A DNA stretch of 34,133 nt from CAINVV01 sp964506325 (GCA_964506325.1 CAZDLO010000035.1:1-34133); one strand, 5' to 3'; shown: positions 25,617 to 34,133, counted from the stretch's first letter. Translations and numbers: made by a program. The notes: generated by a model from the sequence alone, not told the origin.

Positions 25617-26579
25617 CTATACACTTGGCTCCCTTTCATCCTTAAACTCAAACAACCTGTTTTTTGGAGGCAAATAAAAAACCCTTGGTTTTGTTCCCAA
25701 TTCAGGCATCAGATGGTAACCGCCGTTAACACTCAGCAATTCACTTAAACGAAAAGTCTCCTTTGTTGTTCCATTTGTGACAGAATCCTGGTTTTCATCG
25801 CCAAAATAATAGACGCCATTCGGACAGGAAGAAACGCAATAGGGCAATTTCCCTTCACGCAACCTGTCTGCACTAAACAGGCATTTGGAGATAGTTCCTT
25901 TTTTCTGCGGAACATTCAGTTCGATGTTGTACTCCTTGCCTTTGTCTGTTTCGACACTCAATGGCTCTTCCCAGTGGAACATACGTGCAGAATAAGGGCA
26001 GGCCGCAACGCAGAAACGACAACCGATACATCGTTCGTTGTCAATCAGAACGATACCATCCTGGCGTTTAAAGGTTGCATCCACCGGACAAACGGCCACA
26101 CAGGGTGGGTTATCACACTGCTGGCAGGGTTTTGGCATGTAATAGGGTGCTGTATTGGCCGATTCCTGCATGACCAGGGTATTGATGTGGTATTCATAGG
26201 GGCGCAACTGGTGTGCACTCTGGCATGCCTGGATACACTTTCGTGCATTTCTGCACTTGGCGAGATCGATAACCATTACCCAGCGGTGGCCAGCCAGCCC
26301 TTCTCTACCCATTTTAGTTAAACGGGCAACATCAACCTTGATATTCTTAACCTGGTCCCTGGGTACCTCAATTAGTTTGTTGTCGGGTGTCAGGACTTTC
26401 ACCATATCGTGATTGGGCTTTGTTTCCTGGTACTCAAAACCAGTATAGATAGCCGCTCCACCTGCTGCGGCGGCTGCCCCAATCAGTCCAAACCGTTTAA
26501 AGAAGGTCCGGCGTGAATCGGCGCTTTCCTGAGCTTTGTTCACATTCTTTTGTTCTTCTGATGACTTGGTATCACTCAT
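25617..26579 (-). CDS. Tat-exported four-cluster ferredoxin-type Fe-S protein (DmsB/NrfC/PsrB-like)
   Basis: An electron-transfer subunit of the dicluster ferredoxin family. The 320-residue product has a twin-arginine signal (SRRTFFKRFG at 22-31 and a Gly/Ala-rich helix), so it is exported folded. Motif II (Cys152, 155, 160, 164) and motif III (Cys184, 187, 190, 194) are complete. Motif I has Cys109, 115 and 119 with Ala112 at the usual second Cys. Motif IV has Cys233, 248 and 252 with Ser236 at the second Cys. In this family motifs I and IV pair, so both outer clusters lack one ligand and may be three-iron clusters or missing. No catalytic molybdopterin or NrfD-type membrane partner lies beside it. 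It precedes the cytochrome c/oxidase genes on the same strand. Confidence 0.88.
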   Translation of the reverse strand: MSDTKSSEEQKNVNKAQESADSRRTFFKRFGLIGAAAAAGGAAIYTGFEYQETKPNHDMVKVLTPDNKLIEVPRDQVKNIKVDVARLTKMGREGLAGHRWVMVIDLAKCRNARKCIQACQSAHQLRPYEYHINTLVMQESANTAPYYMPKPCQQCDNPPCVAVCPVDATFKRQDGIVLIDNERCIGCRFCVAACPYSARMFHWEEPLSVETDKGKEYNIELNVPQKKGTISKCLFSADRLREGKLPYCVSSCPNGVYYFGDENQDSVTNGTTKETFRLSELLSVNGGYHLMPELGTKPRVFYLPPKNRLFEFKDEREPSV

Positions 26580-27246
26580 ATGGAATATTTTTTATCCGGA
26601 TTATACAAATTTCAATTCGGGCTTATCACATGGAAAGCTTTCAAAGGGATATTCTCCACTCCGAAAACCATGCACACGATAAACTCAAAGCTTATTCCTG
26701 GTTAATTACTATGTTGACCTGCCTGACGATTAGATCGAAAAGCAATTGCCCAATCAATTTGATCCCTAAAAATGGGAATTTATACCCGTGTGAAAAAGAT
26801 ATTGGTCAATTTGCCCAACGGAAACAATTTTCGATGAAGCCTCCGCAGATCGACGAAGCTAAGTTGTTACTGGCTTAAATCCATCTTATTCAGAGGATTG
26901 ACCATCATGCGTATTTCATTTATTTCACAAATCAGATTAGTCCAACGATTAGGATAAAACTACGAATAATATTTTTTGTTTTCATCACAATTCTACAACA
27001 CAGTACACTTTTTAAGGGAATGCAGGGTCCGGAATATTACAAAATTTTCTTTTTTAACCATTTATACAGGCTTTGAAGACCAAAAAAAAATGTACTGAAA
27101 TCAAATTTTATACCTTCAAAAAAATAAATAGAAAAATTCAGGTATTGAAAAAGGGTGACTATCAAACATAATTTCTGCAACGCCACCCTTTCAGGGATGA
27201 TTTTTCCTGCCCAACCTGGAAGCAATTCCAAAAAATGATCTGCCGG
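26580..27246. other. Intergenic region between the Fe-S gene and the putative glycosidase
   Basis: About 670 bases without a gene I can support. A plus-strand frame to 26878 and a minus-strand frame at 27037-27231 are open, but show no known domain and no good start signal. The left half probably carries the Fe-S gene promoter. The right half is rich in A and T runs and includes a possible terminator hairpin. Confidence 0.45.
27150..27191 (-). terminator. Possible terminator after the six-hairpin-like gene
   Basis: AAAGGGTG (27150-27157) and CACCCTTT (27184-27191) form an 8-bp stem with a 26-base loop, about 55 bases after the stop at 27247. On the minus strand a T5 run closes the stem. The large loop weakens the call. 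Confidence 0.35.
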
Positions 27247-28578
27247 CTATTTTTTCCTGAACACAATATAGGGGCTGGTGACAGTAGTCATGTAGACGGC
27301 ATTCTGTGGATCCGGTTCATTGTAACACTCCCAGGGTGCCCCGTATTCAGGGCCTTTCCTGAAATCCCCGGCACGAAGGTCGTCAATGTATTCTTTTGCC
27401 AGCTTTTGGGCTGAACCTGGATCAACCCTTGCAATTGCCTCACAAACCCAGCCTGTTGCCGTTCCCCACAAGGCGCCGTTCTGGTAACTGTTTTTATGTA
27501 CGAGGCTTTTCTCCCAGGCCGTTGAACTGCTGAAATCGTCGCTGGTCAGTATATGACGGATGTTACCCCTTTTTGCCAGGGTTCCGTTTTTGTAGGATTC
27601 GGCAAGAAAGCGGCAGGCCTTTTTTTCAAGGTCACCTTGCAGGATACCATAATGTATAGCAAGCACAGTGCTCCAGACATCAGCCTGGTTGCTTGTTCCG
27701 GTAGATGCCAGCAACATTCCCCTTGAATCAGAAAACTGAACGGGGATTTCACTTTTTATCCTGCCGGCGATTGCCCTGTATTCCAGTGCTTTTTCCTTTT
27801 TTCCAAGCATTTCAAACAATTCAGCCATTTCAAGTGATGCTTTGTACTTGAGAATTGAAGGCAAACACAGATCACCCGTCATGGTTATGACATCCCTGAA
27901 ACCAAAATCGATCCCCCTGTAATGATCAGTTGTACAGACCAATACAGCATTCAGCCTGGTAGGTGGAACCCTGAAAGCCATTTCTAACCTGTCTGTCAAC
28001 CTCGTTCCCCGGATCTCGCTCTTCAGAAAATCAGCAGAATTTGTACTTATTGCAAAAAACCATGCCATGTGTATGAAGAAAAAGTCGTCACAATAGGGTG
28101 GAAACAACCCGAACTTTTTGCCTCCCTGGCCTTTGTAATCATACGTTCCGGGAAAATAGACCGGATTACTGTCGTCTATCCTGATGTGATCTGCAATGGC
28201 ACCCAGCGGAACCATGCTTCCTGCATCAGTGATCCAGGTCTGGTCACACTGCGTGGAAGCAGTAAGTTCCAACATATGCTTTTGTTCACCAAGGGTAATG
28301 AAACCACTTTCCAGTGACATGGCATAGTCACGAATCCAGAATGAGGGGTAGCAATCCCGGCCTCCCGGCCTGATCAGTATACCACCGGTCTGGTTGGGTC
28401 CAAAATCCTTTGAAATCTTCTGCCCGGGTAAGATCCTCGATGCTTCAACCACATCCTTTGTCATTCCTGCCAGAAAATCCAGGTCACTTTTGGAAAGCAA
28501 TCCACCGGCAGCCCTTTCCTGGGCCCCCAGGTTAATGTACACGAAAAAAATTGCAAAAAACAGACTGATACGACTCAT
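27247..28578 (-). CDS. Secreted six-hairpin-like putative glycoside hydrolase
   Basis: A 443-residue protein with a signal peptide (MSRISLFFAIFFVYINLGAQ). I cannot name its family with certainty. The sequence YPSFWIRDYAMSLESG resembles the Trp-x-Arg-Asp active-site entry of (alpha/alpha)6 glycosidases such as GH15, GH37 and GH63. Repeating helix pairs follow, with aromatic and acidic segments such as YFPGTYDYKGQGGKKFG, PPYCDDFFFIHMAW and QNGALWGTATGWVCEAIAR. The C-terminal APWECYNEPDPQN holds a likely second acidic residue. It is on the same strand as the secreted isomerase-like gene upstream, 71 bp away, and both probably belong to one glycan-degradation unit. Confidence 0.7.
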   Translation of the reverse strand: MSRISLFFAIFFVYINLGAQERAAGGLLSKSDLDFLAGMTKDVVEASRILPGQKISKDFGPNQTGGILIRPGGRDCYPSFWIRDYAMSLESGFITLGEQKHMLELTASTQCDQTWITDAGSMVPLGAIADHIRIDDSNPVYFPGTYDYKGQGGKKFGLFPPYCDDFFFIHMAWFFAISTNSADFLKSEIRGTRLTDRLEMAFRVPPTRLNAVLVCTTDHYRGIDFGFRDVITMTGDLCLPSILKYKASLEMAELFEMLGKKEKALEYRAIAGRIKSEIPVQFSDSRGMLLASTGTSNQADVWSTVLAIHYGILQGDLEKKACRFLAESYKNGTLAKRGNIRHILTSDDFSSSTAWEKSLVHKNSYQNGALWGTATGWVCEAIARVDPGSAQKLAKEYIDDLRAGDFRKGPEYGAPWECYNEPDPQNAVYMTTVTSPYIVFRKK

Positions 28579-28649
28579 AAACAGTAGTGATTAAACGTCC
28601 GGCAGAGCTGATAAATCAACAAAAAATTCCCGGACAACAAAAAAATATG

Positions 28650-29642
28650 CTATTCAAACCTTTTCACATAGTTAAGAAATTTTTTGGCTGTTTTGTCCAG
28701 GTTTTCCAATGAACCACCGCCCTCCAGGACTTCACACATCTCATAGACCAGGTATCCCTGGTAGCCAATATCTTTCAATGTACCGATGAATGTTTCATAA
28801 TCCAATGTACCCTCCCCTACTGCCATTGCGCGCATAACCGGTTTGTCTGCGACATAATTGGTGAGTTGATTCACATAATGGTACCTGGGCAGGCTCACAT
28901 AATCTGCTACAATGGTATTCACTATATAGGGTTTCATTTTTAGCACCGAGTTCCTGATTTCTTCTTTGGAAAGCCCTTCCAGTGTTGGAGACCATGCGTC
29001 CCAGCCTGCTTTTACATTGGGCATGTTTATTTCACTCAAAAGCCAGTACATGGCATCATGATGAAGCGCAATGTCGTGATGGTTCTGCACAACAAGTGTT
29101 ACCCCATATTTTTCAGCCTCTTTGGCGGCAAGCTTAATACCCTCAACAACAAGAGCATACTGCTTATCATACGGCATTTCCGGCCGTTCATAACCGGTAA
29201 AAATCCGTACCATTTTTGTACCCAGGTCGTTGGCCAGTTCTGCAAGTTGTCCTATATAGGCTGCCTGTATTTCAGTATGCGGTATGCCCGGCTTGTCGAT
29301 CCCTGCTGTGAAATCTGAATAACCCGCCAATCCGACCAGCGTCAATCCAAGGTCCTTTATTCTTTTTTTCAATGCCGCCCTGGCAGGCTTATCGTAGTCC
29401 ACCAACGAAAGATGTGGCCTTTTGGCCATCAGCATCACCCCATCAAATCCCAGTTCCCTGGATTTGACAAGGAATTCATCCACCGTAAGTTGTGCCTGAC
29501 CGCGCCATAATCCGGCATAGCCAATGGAATGAAGGCAGGTCTTTACCCTGAAATCAGCAGGATTTCCTGTTGGCACAGCCTGTCCCTGGGCAACAGCCAT
29601 AAAAAAGAGAAGAAGGGTGCTGCAAATAATAATCCTTTTCAT
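28650..29642 (-). CDS. Secreted sugar phosphate isomerase/epimerase-like TIM-barrel protein
   Basis: A 330-residue protein with a signal peptide (MKRIIICSTLLLFFMAVAQG) and a xylose-isomerase-like TIM barrel. Features include LHSIGYAGLWRGQ, ELGFDGVMLMAKRPHLS, TLVGLAGYSDFTAG, the metal-site strands VVQNHHDIALHHDAMYWLL and VKAGWDAWSP, and a C-terminal YLVYEMCEVLEGGGS with the last Glu ligand. Export is unusual for an enzyme named after sugar phosphates, so the true substrate is likely a free sugar or keto-sugar. Relatives co-occur with DUF1080 and Gfo/Idh/MocA proteins in Bacteroidota 3-keto-glycoside loci. It is first in a probable two-gene operon and divergent from the second propeller protein. 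Confidence 0.88.
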   Translation of the reverse strand: MKRIIICSTLLLFFMAVAQGQAVPTGNPADFRVKTCLHSIGYAGLWRGQAQLTVDEFLVKSRELGFDGVMLMAKRPHLSLVDYDKPARAALKKRIKDLGLTLVGLAGYSDFTAGIDKPGIPHTEIQAAYIGQLAELANDLGTKMVRIFTGYERPEMPYDKQYALVVEGIKLAAKEAEKYGVTLVVQNHHDIALHHDAMYWLLSEINMPNVKAGWDAWSPTLEGLSKEEIRNSVLKMKPYIVNTIVADYVSLPRYHYVNQLTNYVADKPVMRAMAVGEGTLDYETFIGTLKDIGYQGYLVYEMCEVLEGGGSLENLDKTAKKFLNYVKRFE

Positions 29643-29942
29643 ATCACCTTCAGTTTGAAATTCAAAAATTGTATTTTTATGTGATTTTTAAGCTCCACCA
29701 AGATAACAATTAATGTCTGCTCTTTTGAGGTTATCTGATCATTTTCACGGATAATATTCCATAAGCAATTGGAATGAAAACAGAAATTAAAGTCCTGAAA
29801 TCTTGTCAAATTGCAGGCAAATTGGACAAGGCAGTTAACCAATATTTTTTGGCCCCTGTGTTTACAGCTTTTTCAAAATTCAGTTAAATATCAGACAATT
29901 AAACCAGAACTCTATTAAACTATTATCCTCAAATCCTCTATT
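29643..29942. promoter_or_regulatory. Divergent intergenic region with short repeats
   Basis: This 300-bp region must hold the promoters of both the isomerase-like gene and the second propeller protein. It contains a direct repeat CAAATTG at 29807-29813 and 29818-29824, one helical turn (11 bp) apart. It also has an inverted repeat AGATAAC / GTTATCT at 29701-29707 and 29730-29736. Either could be a regulator site. No coding sequence is supported. Confidence 0.4.
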
Positions 29943-32105
29943 ATGAGTTATCAAAGAAATTTGCGTTACCTGTTGAACATGATTTTTTTGCTGCCATTGC
30001 TTGCGGTGGGCCAGGTGAAAGACGAGCCTTTCAAACAGCCCGAGTCAATCAAGTATATCATGGCCCCAGAATTGAAAAATGCAGGGCTTATCAAAGTTGA
30101 GATAGATTACAACAACAATGTTTATGTATTGACAGACAAAGGTTTGTACCGTGATTTCAACGGCACCACCATTGCCAGGGATCTTCTTTACCGAAAACTG
30201 TCGGATATGAAGCCAGTTGATATTACCACCCAGGAAGGCCAGGGATACTTGTATTACCTCTATGGCGACCGCTTTTTAACAAATGCGCATGCGGGGACCC
30301 TATTTGCCAGGATACCTGAAAATACTTACCGGCATATCCTGGTAAACAATTCAGGCCTTGTGTTGCTGGCAGGCGACCAAAAAATTACCATTTACAACAA
30401 ATCCGAAAAAGTGACTGACGTTGCCATCCCCGGTGAAAATCCCCTGAAATGGTATGTCTTCAATGATAAATTCCATTGTTTATCGGGCAACGCCATTTTT
30501 GTCCTGGAGAAAAATGCCTGGAGAATTTTGTACAAGGGAGAAAAACTCACAGCTGTGGCATCAGCTCCCGGCAAGTTGTATGTTGGCACGGAAAATGGCT
30601 ACCTGGTTTTGAATCCGGCAACAGGCAAGAAAATAAGTGAGCTGAGACAGGATTTACCTGTACCGGCGATTTCCGGGCTCATTTTCGTAAACGACAGGCT
30701 CTGGTGTTCCACCAATGATGGTGCTTATCGTGAAGAACCCGGGCGTTTCCGTTATTTTGAAGGCAAAAGATGGCTTGAAAACAGCAAGATCATTGACATA
30801 AAGTGTGACGAAGCGGGAAATATATACCTTTTATCACCGACAGGTTTGAACAAAATCCAGTTCGAAACCACCACGCTGGCTGAAAAGACCAGGATTATCC
30901 AGGATAATATCCGGAAATATCATATGAGATATGGTTTCGTCTGCGAAATTGAATACGGCATTCCCGGAGACCTGACTACAGCAAAGGCTACCGACAACGA
31001 CAACGATGGCTTGTGGACTACGCTTTACCTTGGAAGCCAGGCATTCAGGTATGCGACAACGGGTGAAGAGGTGGCCAAACGTTACGTCTGGGAATCATTT
31101 GAGGCATTTGAACGCCTTCTCTCCATTAACTCCCTCAAGGGATTTCCATCCAGGACCTTCGAAAGAAGAGGCATTATCCACGATACGATTGTATGGCGAG
31201 CTGCCAAAGATCCCGAGTGGGACTGGAAAGGAACAACCAGTACAGATGAATACATTGGCTATCTGTTCGTTGCAACTGTAATTGACCAATTCATTGCTAA
31301 AACCGATACAGAAAAAAAACGGGTGGCCAATTTCATTGATGCTATCATGACCCATATTCTTGACAACAATTACTACTTTATTGACATCGACGGAAAACCA
31401 ACCAAATGGGGCCGGTGGAACCCTGAATATGTCAATGCCTATGCACCCTATGTTTCCGACAGGAAACTTAACAGCGCACACCTGGTTGCCGGGTTGCAGC
31501 TTGCCTACTCCCTGACCGGAAAAGAGCGCTACAAGGAAGAGGCATTCAAGATGATGGACAAATATGGTTACCTCGACAATATCATGATCCCGATGAAGAC
31601 CATCCAGCGGACAACAGAGTTTGTTCACCAAACTGAGGTGATGGGTGATACCTGGAACCATTCGGATGATGAGATGTCTTTTATCACTTATTATGTACTG
31701 GCAAAATATCCCTTTAATGACGCTTTAAGAAAAAAATATGAATGGGTGACGCGCGATCACTGGGAGATTGAAAAGCCTGAAAGGGATGCCTTGTGGAATA
31801 TGCTGACTTTTGGTGTCAGCGGCGACATTGACAAGGAGTCAACACTCTGGCACCTCAGGGAATATTGCACAGACCTTGACCGTTATACCACCAAAAATTC
31901 GCACCGGAAAGACCTGGTGTTACTGCCTGTCAATTTCCGCGAGCAAACGACAAAAGACCTTCTGTTACCGGGCGAACGTGAAATGCATCGTCACAATACC
32001 AACCCTTTTGCCCTGGATTCAAATGGCGGCGGGGGAAGCAGGCTGGCAGGGGACGAATACCTTCTGCCCTACTGGATGGCAAGGTATTTTAAGATCATTC
32101 AATAA
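29943..32105 (+). CDS. Secreted propeller plus alpha/alpha-barrel protein of unknown function (copy 2)
   Basis: A 720-residue paralogue of the protein at 10608-12839 with the same order of parts: a signal peptide (to about residue 23, AVGQ), a beta-propeller with Reg_prop-like blades (RLWCSTNDGAYREE, then RYFEGKRWLENSKIIDI), and a helical barrel. Shared blocks are DNDNDGLWTTLYLG, GFPSRTFERR, DPEWDWKGTTSTDE, DGKPTKWGRWNPEYVN, SDRKLNSAH, DTWNHSDDEM, MHRHNTNPFALDS and LLPYWMARY. The invariant Asp, Glu, His and Trp residues mark a likely active or binding groove. I infer a carbohydrate-active role from the fold pattern and neighbours; no known family was recognised. An alpha/beta hydrolase follows on the same strand after 202 bp. 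Confidence 0.8.
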   Translation: MSYQRNLRYLLNMIFLLPLLAVGQVKDEPFKQPESIKYIMAPELKNAGLIKVEIDYNNNVYVLTDKGLYRDFNGTTIARDLLYRKLSDMKPVDITTQEGQGYLYYLYGDRFLTNAHAGTLFARIPENTYRHILVNNSGLVLLAGDQKITIYNKSEKVTDVAIPGENPLKWYVFNDKFHCLSGNAIFVLEKNAWRILYKGEKLTAVASAPGKLYVGTENGYLVLNPATGKKISELRQDLPVPAISGLIFVNDRLWCSTNDGAYREEPGRFRYFEGKRWLENSKIIDIKCDEAGNIYLLSPTGLNKIQFETTTLAEKTRIIQDNIRKYHMRYGFVCEIEYGIPGDLTTAKATDNDNDGLWTTLYLGSQAFRYATTGEEVAKRYVWESFEAFERLLSINSLKGFPSRTFERRGIIHDTIVWRAAKDPEWDWKGTTSTDEYIGYLFVATVIDQFIAKTDTEKKRVANFIDAIMTHILDNNYYFIDIDGKPTKWGRWNPEYVNAYAPYVSDRKLNSAHLVAGLQLAYSLTGKERYKEEAFKMMDKYGYLDNIMIPMKTIQRTTEFVHQTEVMGDTWNHSDDEMSFITYYVLAKYPFNDALRKKYEWVTRDHWEIEKPERDALWNMLTFGVSGDIDKESTLWHLREYCTDLDRYTTKNSHRKDLVLLPVNFREQTTKDLLLPGEREMHRHNTNPFALDSNGGGGSRLAGDEYLLPYWMARYFKIIQ

Positions 32106-32307
32106 ATCCTGCGGGCGGAAAGTTGAACAAAGGATTCCTTTTGAAAATATTGCTATTTTTACAGTTATCCTGAAGAAATATCATCAGTGCCTGTTGGAAT
32201 GTTAGCATTATCCAGTTCCGGAAGGCTACTGGTGAATTTTTCATTCAGGCTGGAAACTGATTCCCTCCGATAAAATTTTTGAATATCAACATCTTTAATT
32301 TGACCTC

Positions 32308-33306
32308 ATGTTTACCAAAAATTTAAAGAAAGCCCTTTACTATTTATTGCTTTTTGTGATATTCCTTGCTGCCCTGATGCTGATCCCCAGAACATGGTCT
32401 GCACTTCATCCAAAGGATCCTCCTGTGGGATATTACTTCGAAAAAGCCACCATACTTGCACTGGTTACAGGGCTTGAATCCCTGATCGACAAGGAGCCTG
32501 GTGTTCCTGAAAATGTACTGGAGATCAAAAACATAGAATATAAAAACATCAACGGAAAATCGTTGCAGATCGATTTCTACCAACCCAAAGAGCTGGCAAA
32601 ACCGGCACCATTGCTGGTTTTCATACACGGAGGCGGCTGGAGAAGCGGGAAACGATCGGATTACCTCGTATATCTCACCCATTTTGCAAAAATGGGATAT
32701 GTCACCGCCACCGTTTCCTACCGGCTTTTAAAAGATGCACCTTACCCAGCCTGTGCTGAGGACATAATGGATGCTGTAAAATTCTTCTACCAGAACGGGA
32801 AAACATACAACTATGACCCGGAAAGGATTTGTCTCATTGGCGGGTCAGCAGGTTCACACCTGGCGATGCTGGCCGGATATGGATGGAAGAAACAGGGTTC
32901 CCCGGCAGATACAGTTCAGGATTCAGTATTACAAGGCAAAAAGATCAAGGCTGTTGTGGAAATATATGGACCGACAGACTTTACCACCGAATATGCCAGG
33001 AACCATCCGACTATTACCGGGTTTATCAACAAATCCTACCTGGAAGCGCCTCAGCTATACATTGAAGCATCTCCGGTTACCTATGTTTCCAAAAATTCGC
33101 CTCCAACACTGATCCTGCAGGGTACCAGGGATATGCTGGTTCCTTTTAGCCAGGCGGAGCTGCTGAAGCACAAACTCGACAGCCTCGGTGTCGCCAATGT
33201 ATATTGCCCGGTACCGGGATGGCCCCACACCATGGATCTGGCTCAACGAGTGAACAATTATTTTAAGGTGACGATGGGTGATTTCTTTGAGAAATATGTA
33301 CAGTAA
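32308..33306 (+). CDS. Membrane-anchored alpha/beta hydrolase (BD-FAE/esterase-like)
   Basis: A 332-residue serine esterase of the alpha/beta hydrolase fold. An N-terminal hydrophobic helix (about 10-26, after Lys residues) serves as an anchor or uncleaved signal. The oxyanion motif HGGGW lies at 107-111, the nucleophile elbow GGSAG at 178-182 gives Ser180, and Asp275 (TRDMLVP) and His307 (WPHTMD) complete the triad. The pattern matches acetyl-xylan or feruloyl esterase-like enzymes and carboxylesterases. Its position next to the second propeller protein fits removal of ester groups from glycans, but the substrate is inferred only. It ends 44 bp before the GNAT gene. Confidence 0.9.
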   Translation: MFTKNLKKALYYLLLFVIFLAALMLIPRTWSALHPKDPPVGYYFEKATILALVTGLESLIDKEPGVPENVLEIKNIEYKNINGKSLQIDFYQPKELAKPAPLLVFIHGGGWRSGKRSDYLVYLTHFAKMGYVTATVSYRLLKDAPYPACAEDIMDAVKFFYQNGKTYNYDPERICLIGGSAGSHLAMLAGYGWKKQGSPADTVQDSVLQGKKIKAVVEIYGPTDFTTEYARNHPTITGFINKSYLEAPQLYIEASPVTYVSKNSPPTLILQGTRDMLVPFSQAELLKHKLDSLGVANVYCPVPGWPHTMDLAQRVNNYFKVTMGDFFEKYVQ

Positions 33307-33335
33307 AGGCTTCAGCATAAAGTCCTAACAAGAAA

Positions 33336-33347
33336 AACCGCGCGGTT
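33336..33347. other. 12-bp perfect palindrome before the GNAT gene
   Basis: AACCGCGCGGTT is self-complementary and lies 3 bases before the GNAT start codon, inside the short gap after the hydrolase gene. It may affect translation start or be a protein-binding site, or be chance. Confidence 0.25.
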
Positions 33348-33350
33348 ACA

Positions 33351-33869
33351 ATGGATGTATGGATAAGAAAAGAGGAAGTACCTGATTTTCAGGAAGTTTA
33401 CAACCTTATTACCGATTCTTTTCAACAAACTGATGAAGCTGAACTGGTTAACCGGCTGAGAGGCAGCAAGGCCTTTATTCCGGAATTGTCGCTCGTTGCT
33501 ATGGCAGCCAACAAAATTGCCGGTCATATCCTCTTTTCCAAAATTATCATCAAGGCGGATACCGGAGAAGAAAATGAGAGCCTGGCCATGGCACCGGTAT
33601 CCGTACGTCCTGAATATCAGCGACAAGGGATTAGTGGCAACCTGATCATCCGCGGACTGAGAATTGCAGGAGATATGGGATACAAGTCTGTCATAGTGCT
33701 GGGTCATGAACATTATTACCCGAAATTCGGATTTTTGCCGGCAAAGAAATGGCGCATCAGCGCCCCTTTCCCTGTTCCACCCAATGTTTTCATGGCACTT
33801 GAACTTTTTCCGGACGGACTTACCAATGTTTCAGGAACGGTTATTTACCCTCCTGAATTTGACCTATAG
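33351..33869 (+). CDS. GNAT-family N-acetyltransferase (YhbS-like)
   Basis: A 172-residue acyltransferase that uses acetyl-CoA. The CoA-binding region reads MAPVSVRPEYQRQGISGNLI, with QRQGISG as a variant of the usual R/Q-x-x-G-x-G/A loop. VIVLGHEHYYPKFGF follows, matching the YhbS group of predicted N-acetyltransferases. It is cytoplasmic with no signal peptide. The acceptor is unknown; small amines and protein N-termini are both used by this family. It follows the alpha/beta hydrolase after 44 bp on the same strand and may share its transcript. Confidence 0.88.
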   Translation: MDVWIRKEEVPDFQEVYNLITDSFQQTDEAELVNRLRGSKAFIPELSLVAMAANKIAGHILFSKIIIKADTGEENESLAMAPVSVRPEYQRQGISGNLIIRGLRIAGDMGYKSVIVLGHEHYYPKFGFLPAKKWRISAPFPVPPNVFMALELFPDGLTNVSGTVIYPPEFDL

Positions 33870-34133
33870 TACCGGGAACCGACAGTACGGGACATAGATC
33901 AAACAGAATGAGTTACTTCGGGAATAACAGTTATTGAATGCAGGTGTATTGGAAAATTCTGAGAAAATTCAATATATGAAACGAGCACGGGCTAAGCCCA
34001 CAAAAGGCGATGGAAATACACTTGCGAGTTCCATGAGTACTTACAGATATTCAATATTTTAACTAATATATTTACGAGTGAAACCCTCATGAACTATCGT
34101 TCACAAAATAGCATGTAAATTGCCCTGGGGGTT
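33870..34133. other. Right-edge non-coding stretch
   Basis: No gene start, RNA gene or clear terminator is seen in the last 264 bases. A small GGGCT/AGCCC inverted repeat lies near 33990-34000. The start of the next gene is probably outside the window. Confidence 0.4.

Noticed and set aside
26513..26878. 121-residue plus-strand frame in the Fe-S gene upstream region
   Set aside because: The first part overlaps the Fe-S gene start antisense, no known domain is seen, and no ribosome-binding site supports a start.
27037..27231. 64-residue minus-strand frame just after the six-hairpin-like gene
   Set aside because: AT-rich, Phe/Leu/Lys-rich translation with no family and a hairpin inside it. 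It is more likely a 3' non-coding region.

Overview
The window looks like a chromosomal segment of an aerobic or microaerobic, glycan-degrading member of the Bacteroidota. This rests on the long SecA with a C-terminal SEC-C zinc motif, the Bacteroidota-style oxidase operon, TAnnTTTG-like promoter boxes, weak Shine-Dalgarno signals, and many secreted carbohydrate-related proteins. The exact order or family cannot be fixed from sequence alone. No rRNA, tRNA, CRISPR array, insertion sequence or phage gene was seen.

Layout. (1) 1-9.0 kb is housekeeping, all on the minus strand: lgt, secA, a ferritin, an NADP-type isocitrate dehydrogenase, and dnaX. dnaX is split into two overlapping frames at an A10 tract, which suggests recoding into a short gamma-like and a long tau-like product. 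(2) 9.1-19.3 kb is a carbohydrate and secreted-protein region. It holds a secreted glutathione-peroxidase-like protein, a DUF1080 (3-keto-disaccharide hydrolase-like) protein, a large propeller plus alpha/alpha-barrel protein of unknown function, a secreted metallo-beta-lactamase-fold protein, a three-gene operon (Gfo/Idh/MocA oxidoreductase, PIG-L deacetylase, divergent NagB-like deaminase), a GH127 beta-L-arabinofuranosidase and a cupin. (3) 19.3-26.6 kb is a minus-strand respiratory operon: a Tat-exported four-cluster Fe-S protein, an anchored cytochrome c, Sco, caa3-type oxidase subunits I, III, IV and II (with fused cytochrome c), and heme O synthase. (4) 27.2-33.9 kb returns to secreted carbohydrate functions: a six-hairpin-like putative glycosidase, a secreted sugar isomerase/epimerase-like TIM barrel, a second copy of the propeller plus alpha/alpha-barrel protein, a membrane-anchored alpha/beta hydrolase and a GNAT acetyltransferase.

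How it fits together. The secreted enzymes suggest degradation of decorated plant or microbial glycans: arabinofuranosyl cleavage, possible 3-keto-glycoside chemistry through DUF1080 with an isomerase/epimerase-like partner, deacetylation and de-esterification. The oxidase operon encodes an A2-type heme-copper oxidase, judged by Tyr-Ser in place of the helix VI Glu, with its copper chaperone and first heme-modifying enzyme. The leads most worth following are the dnaX recoding site, the two related proteins of unknown function, the Fe-S protein lacking one Cys in each of two cluster motifs, and the NagB-like protein with altered catalytic positions.
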